Shown piece after piece: positions 33,880-42,265 of a stretch of 64,000 bases of DNA. The DNA comes from Lewinellaceae bacterium (GTDB lineage Bacteria > Bacteroidota > Bacteroidia > Chitinophagales > Saprospiraceae). The stretch's first letter is position 1. Each line of letters opens with the position of its first letter. Made by a program: the position numbers and the translations under genes. Under the pieces are notes generated by a model. That model ran no database searches. It was not told the DNA's origin and was given only the letters and a program-made list of their open reading frames with translations. The stretch covers positions 1-64,000 of the forward strand of contig JACJYE010000011.1 in NCBI GenBank assembly GCA_020636255.1, read 5' to 3'.

Positions 33880-35605
33880 ACAGATTCATTATTTCTTGTT
33901 CAATCATATCGATTGATGCGTTAGCATTAATTAAATTCTCAAGTGCTCCCAAGGTGTCGGGATCAGGCAAAGGGATGGATTCCAGCTCATAAGCAGAAAC
34001 CGCTACAGAACCACTTATACATCTAAAAATCTCATCAACTGTTCTGCTCGATAAAATAAACCTTAACGTATTCATATTTACTTTAGCTGGCTCCCCATTT
34101 AAAGGGATTACCATATTCAAATGATTTTCTACGATAATTCCCGAGTACTGCTCGATGAACTCATCAGGCAATATGGCTGCTATTATTCTGTTATCTTGCT
34201 CTTTGGAAGTGGTTCTTTGTATAAGGATGCAAGGGGCATTTCTGATTAGCCATTTTTCTTTGTCCGAAGGTTCAAAAAAAGGTTCGTGGTTGGTTTTATC
34301 GGCTTTGAACCTGAAAACTCCGGCATTACTAACTGCTTCAGCCCATATTACAGGATAATAACCAGGGGTAAAAACTGGCTTGAAACCTTCTTTATGGCGA
34401 TTCCAAACTAAAGGCCCGGTACTTACTTTATAGCCATAATCAGCTAGGGTACATAAATTACCGTTTAACTGATTTAGAATATTAGCCTGGGATTTTGACC
34501 TGGGGATCATCCATGGAGATTTGGGGTAAGATGGCAGAGAAATTGGCCCAATTTTTCTAACCTTCAAAGCTTCACTTCCGATTACGTCAATCAAATTTAC
34601 CGCTACTTTTTCTTTTTCATTTCGACCCTTGTAGAATACTGCCAAAAGCGTTTCTTGTAATACACTGTCAAATACGCCATCTCTACTCGAAATGAAATCT
34701 ATGAACATTGGCGGAGCGACATAGTGTAATAGTTTACGTAAATTTTTAAAGTATTGGCCTGCTAGAAAGCTGGTCGGCGTAACGAAAGCCAAGACGCCTT
34801 CTGGTTTTAGGTACTGTAATGCAACATCAGTAAAGAGGGCATACAGATTGGCATGCCCATACAAAATCCCTTTGAAACGCTGGCGAGCTTTGTCGGGCAG
34901 GCTTACTTTTCCATAAGGAGGATTGCCAATCACCAGGTCATACTGTGAATTTGCCGGACTATCTAAAGTGTCTTTAACTTCCACTATTGAGGGAAGCCTT
35001 TTTCTAGCCTGAACGCAAATATCAATTAAAGCGATTTCTGTGAGCACTTCCGATATCCAGGCAGAAAAAGGATCTATTTCAAAACCCTTTAAATGTTTCG
35101 AAATGATTTCAAGTATTTCTGAAGGGCTTTTCTGTATGAGGCATTCCTTCATTTTTAATGCGATAGGCGCTAAGAAAGCTCCACCTCCACAAGCAGGGTC
35201 TAATATCTTGTCTCGTCCCCACTGAACTCCGGCATGTTCAGCCAGATCCAACAGTCGTTGGGTTAAGCATGGAGGAGTATAAAATACCCCGAATTCAGAA
35301 CGGAATGAAGGTGGTAATAAACTTGAATAGAGCCTGCCAATTTGAAAGCCAGCTTCTATCTCACTTCGTAATGCAAGAAAACTTCCCTTTTCATTAGCCT
35401 GAATGAGGCCCTCCTCTGAAAGGCTTGCAAATTTAATACCCTCAGGTACAGGCCTGATCTTCCAATCAATTGAATACTTCTTTACCCTTTTATTCCAATA
35501 GGTGTTTAAGGCCTCCTTTAAATAGCTTCTAGCATATTCTATTTTCTGATCCACATCAGATTGATGGTTTTTTACGACAATTTTTGTAGCTGTCACTTCG
35601 GCCAT
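33854..35605 (-). CDS. N6-adenine DNA methyltransferase (Eco57I/BsuBI type)
   Basis: A 583-residue modification enzyme, cognate to the downstream restriction gene. It has motif I 'ILDPACGGGAFLAPIA', motif IV 'NPPYGK' (amino-methyltransferase, adenine-specific) and a C-terminal target-recognition region. It lies first in the operon, so protection is made before cutting. ATG 35605 is preferred over an upstream frame that reaches into cysM's end. Composition is AT-richer than cysM next door. Confidence 0.9.
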   Translation of the reverse strand: MAEVTATKIVVKNHQSDVDQKIEYARSYLKEALNTYWNKRVKKYSIDWKIRPVPEGIKFASLSEEGLIQANEKGSFLALRSEIEAGFQIGRLYSSLLPPSFRSEFGVFYTPPCLTQRLLDLAEHAGVQWGRDKILDPACGGGAFLAPIALKMKECLIQKSPSEILEIISKHLKGFEIDPFSAWISEVLTEIALIDICVQARKRLPSIVEVKDTLDSPANSQYDLVIGNPPYGKVSLPDKARQRFKGILYGHANLYALFTDVALQYLKPEGVLAFVTPTSFLAGQYFKNLRKLLHYVAPPMFIDFISSRDGVFDSVLQETLLAVFYKGRNEKEKVAVNLIDVIGSEALKVRKIGPISLPSYPKSPWMIPRSKSQANILNQLNGNLCTLADYGYKVSTGPLVWNRHKEGFKPVFTPGYYPVIWAEAVSNAGVFRFKADKTNHEPFFEPSDKEKWLIRNAPCILIQRTTSKEQDNRIIAAILPDEFIEQYSGIIVENHLNMVIPLNGEPAKVNMNTLRFILSSRTVDEIFRCISGSVAVSAYELESIPLPDPDTLGALENLINANASIDMIEQEIMNLYVKHSTPN

Positions 35606-35660
35606 TTGGGTGTATTCGTTATAAGACAATGATTTTATTACATGCCAAGATAAGAAATTG

Positions 35661-36545
35661 TTACTCAAATAACCCGCTCGACAAATACCGGTCGCCCCGG
35701 TCGCAGACGATGAATACGACCAGCCCTTCATTCAGTTCTTCCGCCAGCCTGACGGCTGCTGCGCAGGCGCCGCCGCTGCTCATGCCGGCGAAGATAGCCT
35801 CTTCTTTGGCCAGCCGCTGCGTCATGGCCTTGGCCTCTTCCTGCGATACGTCGATGGTGCGGTCGACGCGGCTGGGCTCGAATATCTTTGGCAGGAACTC
35901 GGGCGACCAGCGCCTGATGCCGGGGATACTGGAGCCGTCGGTGGGTTGCACCCCGACGATCTGCACCCCCGGGTTTTGTTCTTTGAGGTAGCGGGAGGCG
36001 CCCATAATGGTGCCCGTAGTGCCCATAGAGGAGACGAAGTGGGTCACCTTGCCTTCGGTATCGCGCCATATCTCGGGGCCTGTAGTGCGGTAGTGCATGC
36101 CCCAGTTGTCGGCGTTGGCAAACTGGTTGAGCATGAGGTAGCCGCCGCCGGCCACCATCTCGTCGGCCAGCTGGCGCGAGTATTCGATGCCGCCCTTATC
36201 AGCCGGCGTGAGGATGACTTCGGCGCCGTAGGCGCGCATGGCCTGTGCCCGCTCGGCGGTGGAGTTGTCGGGCATGAGCAGCGTGATCTCCAGGCCGAAC
36301 AGGCGGGCGATCATGGCGAGGGCGATGCCGGTATTACCGCTGGTGGCCTCGATGAGCCTCATGCCGGGTTTCAGCTCGCCTCTGTCCAGCGCGCCCCTGA
36401 TCATGCCGTAGGCTGCGCGGTCTTTGACGCTGCCGCCGGGGTTCTGGCCTTCGAGTTTGCCGAAAACGCGCACGCCGGGTTTGCGGATAATGGATCTGAG
36501 TTCGGCCATAGGCGTATTGCCCACAAGGTTTAGGACGGTGCTCAT
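35661..36545 (-). CDS. cysM: Cysteine synthase B
   Basis: A 294-residue PLP enzyme making cysteine from O-acetylserine and sulfide or thiosulfate. It has 'VGNTPMAEL', the PLP lysine K41 in 'GGSVKDRAA', the phosphate-binding 'SGNTGIAL' and 'SSMGTTGTIMG'. Length and the short N-terminus match CysM rather than CysK. Its supplier cysE lies 2 kb upstream on the same strand with rtcB and archease in between. The restriction-modification operon begins 55 bases past its stop. Confidence 0.93.
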   Translation of the reverse strand: MSTVLNLVGNTPMAELRSIIRKPGVRVFGKLEGQNPGGSVKDRAAYGMIRGALDRGELKPGMRLIEATSGNTGIALAMIARLFGLEITLLMPDNSTAERAQAMRAYGAEVILTPADKGGIEYSRQLADEMVAGGGYLMLNQFANADNWGMHYRTTGPEIWRDTEGKVTHFVSSMGTTGTIMGASRYLKEQNPGVQIVGVQPTDGSSIPGIRRWSPEFLPKIFEPSRVDRTIDVSQEEAKAMTQRLAKEEAIFAGMSSGGACAAAVRLAEELNEGLVVFIVCDRGDRYLSSGLFE

Positions 36546-36643
36546 AGGGTACGGTAGTTGTTTAGTGCTCCCTCCCGGATGCCGAAAGCAAAGAAGGGAA
36601 CGGTGATACTACATTAATGCCCGGCGCCGTGGAAAGGTTTCCG

Positions 36644-36682
36644 TCCAGATCGGGAAGAGGAGTGGTTATTACTCGATCTGGA
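36644..36682. repeat. Hairpin downstream of rtcB with AGATCGGG direct repeats
   Basis: TCCAGATCG (36644-36652) and CGATCTGGA (36674-36682) are exact complements, and AGATCGGG occurs twice (36648, 36683). The right side reads TACTCGATC-TGGA-GATCGGG, which has the same layout as the TACTC...TGGA... units at 22065-22175. Confidence 0.6.
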
Positions 36683-36695
36683 GATCGGGTGTACG

Positions 36696-38144
36696 TTAGC
36701 CTTTGACCACGGCAACGGGGCGCAGCCTGGCCACCTTGCGGGCCAGGCGGGCCAGGTGTACGGTCTCTACCACCAGGTTGACGTCTTTGTAAGCGATGGG
36801 GGCTTCTTCCGCGACACCGCGGTGAGAGCCGGCCTGAACGTATATGCCCTTGTTGCGGAGTTTGCGGATGAGCTCAGCGGCATCCACCGATTTTTTGGCC
36901 TTGGTGCGCGACATGCGGCGCCCGGCGCCATGGCAGGTGGAGCCGAAAGAAGCGGCCATGCTTTCATCGGTGCCTGCCAGCACGTAGCTCGCAGTGCCCA
37001 TGCTGCCGGGGATGAGCACAGGCTGGCCTACTTGTCTGTAGGCCTCGGGCAGTTCGTCGAACCTGGGCCCGAAAGCGCGGGTGGCGCCTTTGCGGTGTAC
37101 GATCACCTTACGGCGTTCGCCATCGATCTGGTGCTCCTCGATCTTGGCGATGTTGTGGGCGACATCGTAAAGCAGCCTCAGCTCGCCACCCGATTTGCCG
37201 AATACCTTTTTCCAGGCGGCCTGGCATTCCCAGGTGATCAGCTCGCGGTTGCACCAGGCGAAGTTGGCGGCGGCGCACATGGCCTGGAAGTAGTCCTGCC
37301 CTTCCGGAGCGCTCAGCGGCACGCAGGCCAGCTCGCGGTCGGGCAGCTCAATGCCGTATTTTGGCATGGCCGACATCATGATGCGCAGGTGGTCGGTGGC
37401 CACCTGATGGCCCAGCCCGCGTGAGCCGGTATGGATGAGGATGACGACCTGGCCGGAGCGCAGGCCGTAAGCAGCAGCGGCAGCGGGGTCGAAAATATCC
37501 TCGACGCGATCCACTTCGACGAAGTGGTTGCCGGAACCTATGGTGCCCAGCTGGTCGTGCCCGCGCTTTTTGGCCTGTTCGGATACTTTGTCAGGATCGG
37601 CTTCCTGAAGGCGGCCGTGGCTTTCGATAAACGCCAGGTTGGCTTCCCTGCCGTAGCCTTTGGTTACGGCCCATTCGGCGCCTTGCTCCAACACCTTATC
37701 CATCTCTTTGAGGGAGAGCTTCAGTATGCCGCCCTGGCCCATGCCGGAGGGCACCTGCCGGTACAGCTCTTTGGACAGCTCTTCCAGGCGCGTTTTTATC
37801 TGTCCGTATTCCAGGTTGGAGGCCAGCAGGCGCACGCCGCAGTTGATGTCGTAGCCAATGCCGCCGGGTGAGATGACGCCGTCGGGGTAGGCCGTGGCGG
37901 CTACGCCGCCGATGGGGAAGCCGTAGCCCTCGTGCACGTCGGGCATGACCATAGATGCGCGAAGGATGCCGGGCAGGGTGGCCACGTTGGCCAACTGCTC
38001 CAGCGAGCGGTCGTCGAGAATGGCGTCCAGCAGTTTTTCCAGGGCGTACACCCGGGCCGGTACCCGCATGCCGGGGCGAAAGCCCCGGGGTAGTTCCCAT
38101 AGATAATCCTCGATCTGCTGCAGGTCAGTTTTTTTAATGGACAT
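36696..38144 (-). CDS. rtcB: RNA-splicing ligase RtcB
   Basis: A 482-residue 3'-phosphate/5'-hydroxyl RNA ligase using GTP and Mn2+. Metal and guanylate-binding segments are intact: 'GIGYDINCGVRLL', 'GTIGSGNHFVEV', 'HTGSRGLGHQVATDH' and 'CHGAGRRMSRTKAKK' with the guanylated His in the family position. The size is close to archaeal RtcB. It lies 45 bases downstream of archease, the protein that speeds its turnover, with a strong hairpin between. Confidence 0.95.
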   Translation of the reverse strand: MSIKKTDLQQIEDYLWELPRGFRPGMRVPARVYALEKLLDAILDDRSLEQLANVATLPGILRASMVMPDVHEGYGFPIGGVAATAYPDGVISPGGIGYDINCGVRLLASNLEYGQIKTRLEELSKELYRQVPSGMGQGGILKLSLKEMDKVLEQGAEWAVTKGYGREANLAFIESHGRLQEADPDKVSEQAKKRGHDQLGTIGSGNHFVEVDRVEDIFDPAAAAAYGLRSGQVVILIHTGSRGLGHQVATDHLRIMMSAMPKYGIELPDRELACVPLSAPEGQDYFQAMCAAANFAWCNRELITWECQAAWKKVFGKSGGELRLLYDVAHNIAKIEEHQIDGERRKVIVHRKGATRAFGPRFDELPEAYRQVGQPVLIPGSMGTASYVLAGTDESMAASFGSTCHGAGRRMSRTKAKKSVDAAELIRKLRNKGIYVQAGSHRGVAEEAPIAYKDVNLVVETVHLARLARKVARLRPVAVVKG

Positions 38145-38157
38145 GCCTTTGGGGTTT

Positions 38158-38190
38158 AGGGATACCGAACCTGGAAGGTTCGGTATCCCT
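38158..38190. repeat. 14-bp perfect hairpin with TGGAA loop
   Basis: AGGGATACCGAACC (38158-38171), loop TGGAA, then the exact complement (38177-38190). It sits between archease and rtcB, overlapping the archease stop codon by two bases. Without a T-run it is more likely a mobile hairpin repeat or processing/stability element than a terminator. Confidence 0.8.
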
Positions 38191-38608
38191 ATATATCAAA
38201 AATAAGCAGGGTCTCCCATAGCCCTTCCGCATTCAGCCGCACATCAGCTTCGTGGTAGGTCACGGCTTTGATGTCCTCCTCGAAACCACCTGCCGGTTTG
38301 CCTTCTATCAGCGCCTCCAGCCTTGTGGCGCTAAGGCTGAGTAGCCGAAGCACGCAGAAAACGGCCTTTTCCTCATGAACTGCGGTGAGCACATCCGACA
38401 GGAAGTCCACCAGCAGCGCTGTTGTGTCGGCCGACTGTACGCTTACGGCCTTACTGATGGGCAACGGGCTGCTCCCGTCACCGCAGGCTTCCGGTTTGAT
38501 CAGGCCGTTCAGCGCGGTGAAACCGGCGGTGAAAAGGCCTTCCAGCGTGTCGGCACGCAGGCGTAGCCTGGTGTCCGCAATATGGGAAAGGTACTCAATG
38601 GAAATCAT
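38189..38608 (-). CDS. Archease
   Basis: A 139-residue archease, partner of RtcB. It opens 'IEYLSHIADTRLRLRADTLEGLF', the family's N-terminal Asp/His motif, and ends 'LLIFDI' with the last metal-site Asp. Archease helps RtcB guanylation and multiple turnover in RNA repair or tRNA ligation. It lies directly upstream of rtcB and 16 bases downstream of cysE on the same strand. Confidence 0.9.
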   Translation of the reverse strand: MISIEYLSHIADTRLRLRADTLEGLFTAGFTALNGLIKPEACGDGSSPLPISKAVSVQSADTTALLVDFLSDVLTAVHEEKAVFCVLRLLSLSATRLEALIEGKPAGGFEEDIKAVTYHEADVRLNAEGLWETLLIFDI

Positions 38609-38624
38609 CGGCGGTTGTTATAGG

Positions 38625-39431
38625 CTAAGAATGTACCTTTTGCCGGACGTATCCTTCGTAGTATACCCGGGAGAACGGGGGTACGCTTTGGGTGAGCCAG
38701 ACGTTACCGCCTATGATGCTGTCGTGGCCAATGGCCGTGTTGCCGCCGAGGATGGTGGCTCCGGAGTAGATCACCACGCGGTCTTCGATCGTGGGGTGCC
38801 GTTTGGTTTGGGCCATATCTTTGGCGACGCTGAGGGCGCCCAGCGTGACGCCCTGGTAGATCTTTACATCATGGCCTATGGTGACGGTTTCGCCAATGAC
38901 AACGCCGGTGCCGTGGTCGATGCAAAAGCGCTCGCCTATGGAAGCGCCGGGGTGTATGTCGATGCCGGTGAGGCTGTGCACGTGTTCGGTAAGAATGCGG
39001 GGTATGAGGGGCACCCCGAGGCGGTGGAATTCGTGTGCCAGCCGGTAAACGGCGATGGCCTTGAAGCCCGGGTAGGTGCGGATGACCTCCGTTTTACTGG
39101 CCGCCGCCGGGTCGCCATCCAGGATGGCCTCAGCGTCGAGGTGCAACAGGTTATGGACGCCGGGCAGGCGGTTCAGGAAAGCCTCTTCCAGATCAGCCGC
39201 CGTATTGGGTAGCCGTTCCTCCATCGTTTCCAGCATGCTGAACAGCTCCAGCTTGAGCTGCCGGTAGTGTTGCTCCAGCTCCCGCCGGCTGGAATAGCGC
39301 TGGTCGGCCAGCTCCGGGAAAAGCACCTTTAAAAGGCCGTCGAGCCAGTTGCACACGGCTGCTGGCGCAGGTATCCGCTTTGCACCCTCATGGGCCTTAA
39401 AGAGTTCGTCGATGAAAGCCTGTTCTTGCAT
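38625..39431 (-). CDS. cysE: Serine O-acetyltransferase
   Basis: A 268-residue enzyme making O-acetylserine for cysteine synthesis. The N-terminal helical part is followed by a left-handed beta-helix of hexapeptide repeats: 'GIDIHPGASIGERFCIDHGTG', 'VVIGETVTIGHDVKIYQGV'. The catalytic Asp/His region ('HVHSLTGIDIHPGA') is intact. It heads a minus-strand run cysE, archease, rtcB, cysM, so cysteine synthesis and RNA ligase genes are interleaved. Confidence 0.92.
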   Translation of the reverse strand: MQEQAFIDELFKAHEGAKRIPAPAAVCNWLDGLLKVLFPELADQRYSSRRELEQHYRQLKLELFSMLETMEERLPNTAADLEEAFLNRLPGVHNLLHLDAEAILDGDPAAASKTEVIRTYPGFKAIAVYRLAHEFHRLGVPLIPRILTEHVHSLTGIDIHPGASIGERFCIDHGTGVVIGETVTIGHDVKIYQGVTLGALSVAKDMAQTKRHPTIEDRVVIYSGATILGGNTAIGHDSIIGGNVWLTQSVPPFSRVYYEGYVRQKVHS

Positions 39432-39474
39432 GATCCGGCAGAATATGTTGCTTAGTAGTGTTCAAAAGATAAGT

Positions 39475-39501
39475 TCGCAAAATCGTTGAACTTATTTTTT
39501 G
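39475..39501 (-). repeat. Third copy of the CAAAAAAYAAGTTC repeat
   Basis: Read from the minus strand it begins CAAAAAATAAGTTC and continues AACGATTTTGCGA, matching 24 of 27 positions of the copy at 14112-14138. It lies in the cysE upstream region; with AAGTTC at 39471 it also forms a small hairpin. Confidence 0.65.
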
Positions 39502-39583
39502 ACTGTTGCTACATCAATATAAACGGAGGGCGAAGAAAAAGTTGCGTGGATAGCGGGTTAATACAGAATAGGGTAGGAGGAAA

Positions 39584-39615
39584 TCCGAAGAGCACCGTTT
39601 TCGGCGCTCTTCGGA
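39584..39615 (-). terminator. Terminator-like hairpin after small lipoprotein gene
   Basis: TCCGAAGAGC (39584-39593) pairs exactly with GCTCTTCGGA (39606-39615). On the minus strand it follows the lipoprotein stop by 9 bases and leads into TTTCCTCC. Confidence 0.6.
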
Positions 39616-39624
39616 AAAAGCATT

Positions 39625-40041
39625 TTACAGCTTGGTGCAGATCATGGAGCAGGATTCCGAGTCCGCTCCGATCGAGTACGTGTAGGAAATGGTCAGCAGG
39701 TTGCCGTTGAGGCTGCCCGTGCCGTTGGCCACGTTAACGGATGTACCAGTAATATTGATGGTCTGAGCTGGGATAGACATACCCTTGCCACTAACGGTGG
39801 CTTTCAGTGAACCTCCTGCGAAATCGCCGAAATTGTTGATGACGATATCATCTTCGGATGTAGTAGATTCCGTAATGGTAATATTGTACTCGTAATTACC
39901 GGTTGTGGCGCAGGACTCGATCACGGAGTAGCTGCCCAGGAATGCAAGGCGGTCGGGGTCCTTATCCTTTTGGCAGCCAAAAGCTAAAAGAACGGCCATT
40001 CCCGAAGCCAGGAACAAAAACTTAAAAGCGTGGGTTTTCAT
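39625..40041 (-). CDS. Small lipoprotein, beta-sandwich type
   Basis: A 138-residue lipoprotein with lipobox LAFGC followed by 'QKDKDPDRLAFLGSYSVIESC'. The mature part is predicted all-beta ('YEYNITITES', 'GGSLKATVSGKGMSIPAQTI', 'NLLTISYTYSI') with four Cys that could form disulfides. This pattern is common in small Bacteroidetes lipoproteins of unknown role. ATG 40041 is chosen for the signal peptide; the frame extends upstream without signal features. Confidence 0.7.
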   Translation of the reverse strand: MKTHAFKFLFLASGMAVLLAFGCQKDKDPDRLAFLGSYSVIESCATTGNYEYNITITESTTSEDDIVINNFGDFAGGSLKATVSGKGMSIPAQTINITGTSVNVANGTGSLNGNLLTISYTYSIGADSESCSMICTKL

Positions 40042-40213
40042 ATTTAAAGTGGTTTTGGTATGCGCGTTGGCTTTAATATGTATGTAAGTTAAACTATTTT
40101 TGGAGCTCAGGCCCGAATTTACACCCAATATATTTTCCCGCAAAGTAAAAAAACAAAAGAAACCGGCGCTGTTTTAGAAGCCATTACTATTATTTCCACC
40201 AAAACTTGTCATC

Positions 40214-41272
40214 ATGATGCGACTTTACACTTTTCTTGCTTTTCTGGCCGCACTGCTGCCCTTTTCGCTTTCTGCCCAGCTCGACACCCTGCTTTTCGAA
40301 GATTTTGAAGGCAACTGGGAAGAGCGCTACCTGGATTTTTACGACGAATCGGCCTACGGTAGTGATAGTATCTGGATCAACTTTGACATTGACGGCTCCC
40401 AGGCCGCCCAGTCGAGGCCCAACAACTGGTATTTATCCGTAGACTTTGCAACACCCGATACCATTCCCGATTCGCTGGCCAATGTCGTTGCAGCCAGCTC
40501 GTCCTGGTTAGTGGATTTCAACGTTCAGAACCTGAACTGGCTTATCCTGCCGCCGATGCATATTGTGGACGGCCAGGCCAGCCTGAACTGGAAATCGGCG
40601 CCATACCAGGGGCCGCGTTATCTGGACGGCTACAAGGTGCTGTTGTCTACTTCGGAGATAGACCCCTTCCTGGGCACGTATACCGATACGCTGTTCGTGG
40701 CCGCGGAAATGTTGTACCCGCTACCCGATGGAGCGAACGACCCCAACGATGATGCGTTGCAGATAGACAGCTTCTCGGTCAGCGATGGCTATGTGCATGC
40801 CAACCGTTTCACCTTGCAGGAATACTACACCTATACAGAGGGAGACGACATCTTCGTCTGCGTACTGGAGCCGCATAGCGTCAGCCTGGCCGATTATGCG
40901 GGCCAAACGGTATATATTGCCTTCCTGCATGATTCGTTCGATGACAACCTGATCTCCCTGGACGACATCCTCGTTATGGGAAATCTGGTGTCCTCCGCCG
41001 GTGAACCCTCGTTACCTGACATCAGTTTAGTTACCTATCCCAACCCTGTGGATAACTACCTGAACGTTTTGTTCCAGCTCGATGAGCCTTCGCAGGCGCA
41101 GCTGGTGTTGTACGATATGAAAGGCCAGCGTATGCTTGCCCTCACCGGCGAAGGGCGCGTATCGGGCGAACAGAACCTTCGGCTCGACCTGCGACGCCTT
41201 CCCGCCGGCACTTACAATCTGGTGCTCAACGTAGACGGCGCCAGGTACAGCCGCCAGGTCGTCAGGAGGTAA
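40214..41272 (+). CDS. T9SS-sorted secreted protein with choice-of-anchor-type domain
   Basis: A 352-residue exported protein: signal peptide ending 'LPFSLSAQ', a jelly-roll-like domain (about 25-255; 'LLFEDFEGNWEERYLDF', 'WLILPPMHI', 'ISLDDILVMG') and a type IX sorting domain (about 275-352) starting 'TYPNPVDNYLNV' and ending 'RYSRQVVRR'. It should be secreted across the outer membrane and attached to the surface. The biological role is unknown. The quaternary-amine ABC gene starts only 12 bases after its stop. Confidence 0.82.
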   Translation: MMRLYTFLAFLAALLPFSLSAQLDTLLFEDFEGNWEERYLDFYDESAYGSDSIWINFDIDGSQAAQSRPNNWYLSVDFATPDTIPDSLANVVAASSSWLVDFNVQNLNWLILPPMHIVDGQASLNWKSAPYQGPRYLDGYKVLLSTSEIDPFLGTYTDTLFVAAEMLYPLPDGANDPNDDALQIDSFSVSDGYVHANRFTLQEYYTYTEGDDIFVCVLEPHSVSLADYAGQTVYIAFLHDSFDDNLISLDDILVMGNLVSSAGEPSLPDISLVTYPNPVDNYLNVLFQLDEPSQAQLVLYDMKGQRMLALTGEGRVSGEQNLRLDLRRLPAGTYNLVLNVDGARYSRQVVRR

Positions 41273-41284
41273 AATAAGCGCGTA

Positions 41285-42265
41285 GTGCAGATCCCCGTGA
41301 TCGAAGCAAAAGGCCTGGCAAGGCGCTACGGCAGCTTCACTGCCGTGAGCGATGTATCCTTCCGCGTGGAGGAGGGGCAAACCCTTATCCTGATAGGGCC
41401 CAGCGGCTGTGGTAAGACGACTACGCTAAAGATGGCTAACCGCCTGATAACGCCCAGTGCCGGTGAAGTGTTCGTCGAGGGCCGCAATGTGCGCGAACTG
41501 CCCGAAACCGTGCTTCGCCGGCGTATGGGGTACGTCATTCAGAGTATCGGCCTTTTCCCGCATTATACTGTAAGCCAGAATATAGCGGTGGTACCCCGAT
41601 TGCTGAACTGGCCCAGGGCGCGCATCCGCGAACGGGTAGGCGCACTGCTGGAGCAGCTGGGGCTGCCGCCCGGGCAGTATGCAGATAAGTACCCGCACCA
41701 GCTGAGCGGGGGGCAGCAGCAGCGCGTGGGTATCGCCCGCGCGCTGGCTGCCGAGCCCCCCATCGTTCTGATGGATGAGCCCTTCGGCGCGCTCGACCCG
41801 CTGGCCCGCCAGCAGATCAGGCGCGACTTCAGAGAGATCGAAGAGCTCAGGTCCAAGACCGTCATTATGGTCACGCATGATATTGAGGAAGCTTTTGAAA
41901 TGGGAAGCCTTATCTGCCTGCTCGACAAAGGCGCCGTTCAGCAGCTGGGGCGCCCCGAGGAATTGTTGCTCTCGCCGGCCAACGATTTCGTACAGGCCTT
42001 TCTGGCTGAAAAAGCGGCCCAACTGGAATTCCGGGCCCACAGCCTGGCCGATGTGTTCGCTCAGCTCGAACAGGGCGACGGCCCGCAGGGGCCAGCGCTG
42101 GAGATGCCGCCCGATACGCCCGTACTGCAAGCGCTTTACCTCCTGGCCCGGCAAGGAGGGCAGGGGGCTTACGGCCGTACGCTACACTACGGGCAATGGC
42201 GATGGTTCACGCTGGAAGGGCTGTTCGGCCTTTTCCGGCAAATGCTGAAGCGATGGAACGATTAG
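41285..42265 (+). CDS. Quaternary-amine ABC transporter ATP-binding protein (OpuCA/ProV type)
   Basis: A 326-residue ATPase starting at GTG 41285. It has Walker A 'GPSGCGKTT' (38-46), the signature 'LSGGQQQRVGIARAL', Walker B 'IVLMDEPFGALDPL' and the switch His in 'VTHDIEEA'. The roughly 90-residue C-terminal part is not a clear CBS pair, unlike OpuCA. It energises import of betaine, choline or similar compounds with the next gene, whose start it overlaps by 13 bases. Confidence 0.9.
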   Translation: MQIPVIEAKGLARRYGSFTAVSDVSFRVEEGQTLILIGPSGCGKTTTLKMANRLITPSAGEVFVEGRNVRELPETVLRRRMGYVIQSIGLFPHYTVSQNIAVVPRLLNWPRARIRERVGALLEQLGLPPGQYADKYPHQLSGGQQQRVGIARALAAEPPIVLMDEPFGALDPLARQQIRRDFREIEELRSKTVIMVTHDIEEAFEMGSLICLLDKGAVQQLGRPEELLLSPANDFVQAFLAEKAAQLEFRAHSLADVFAQLEQGDGPQGPALEMPPDTPVLQALYLLARQGGQGAYGRTLHYGQWRWFTLEGLFGLFRQMLKRWND

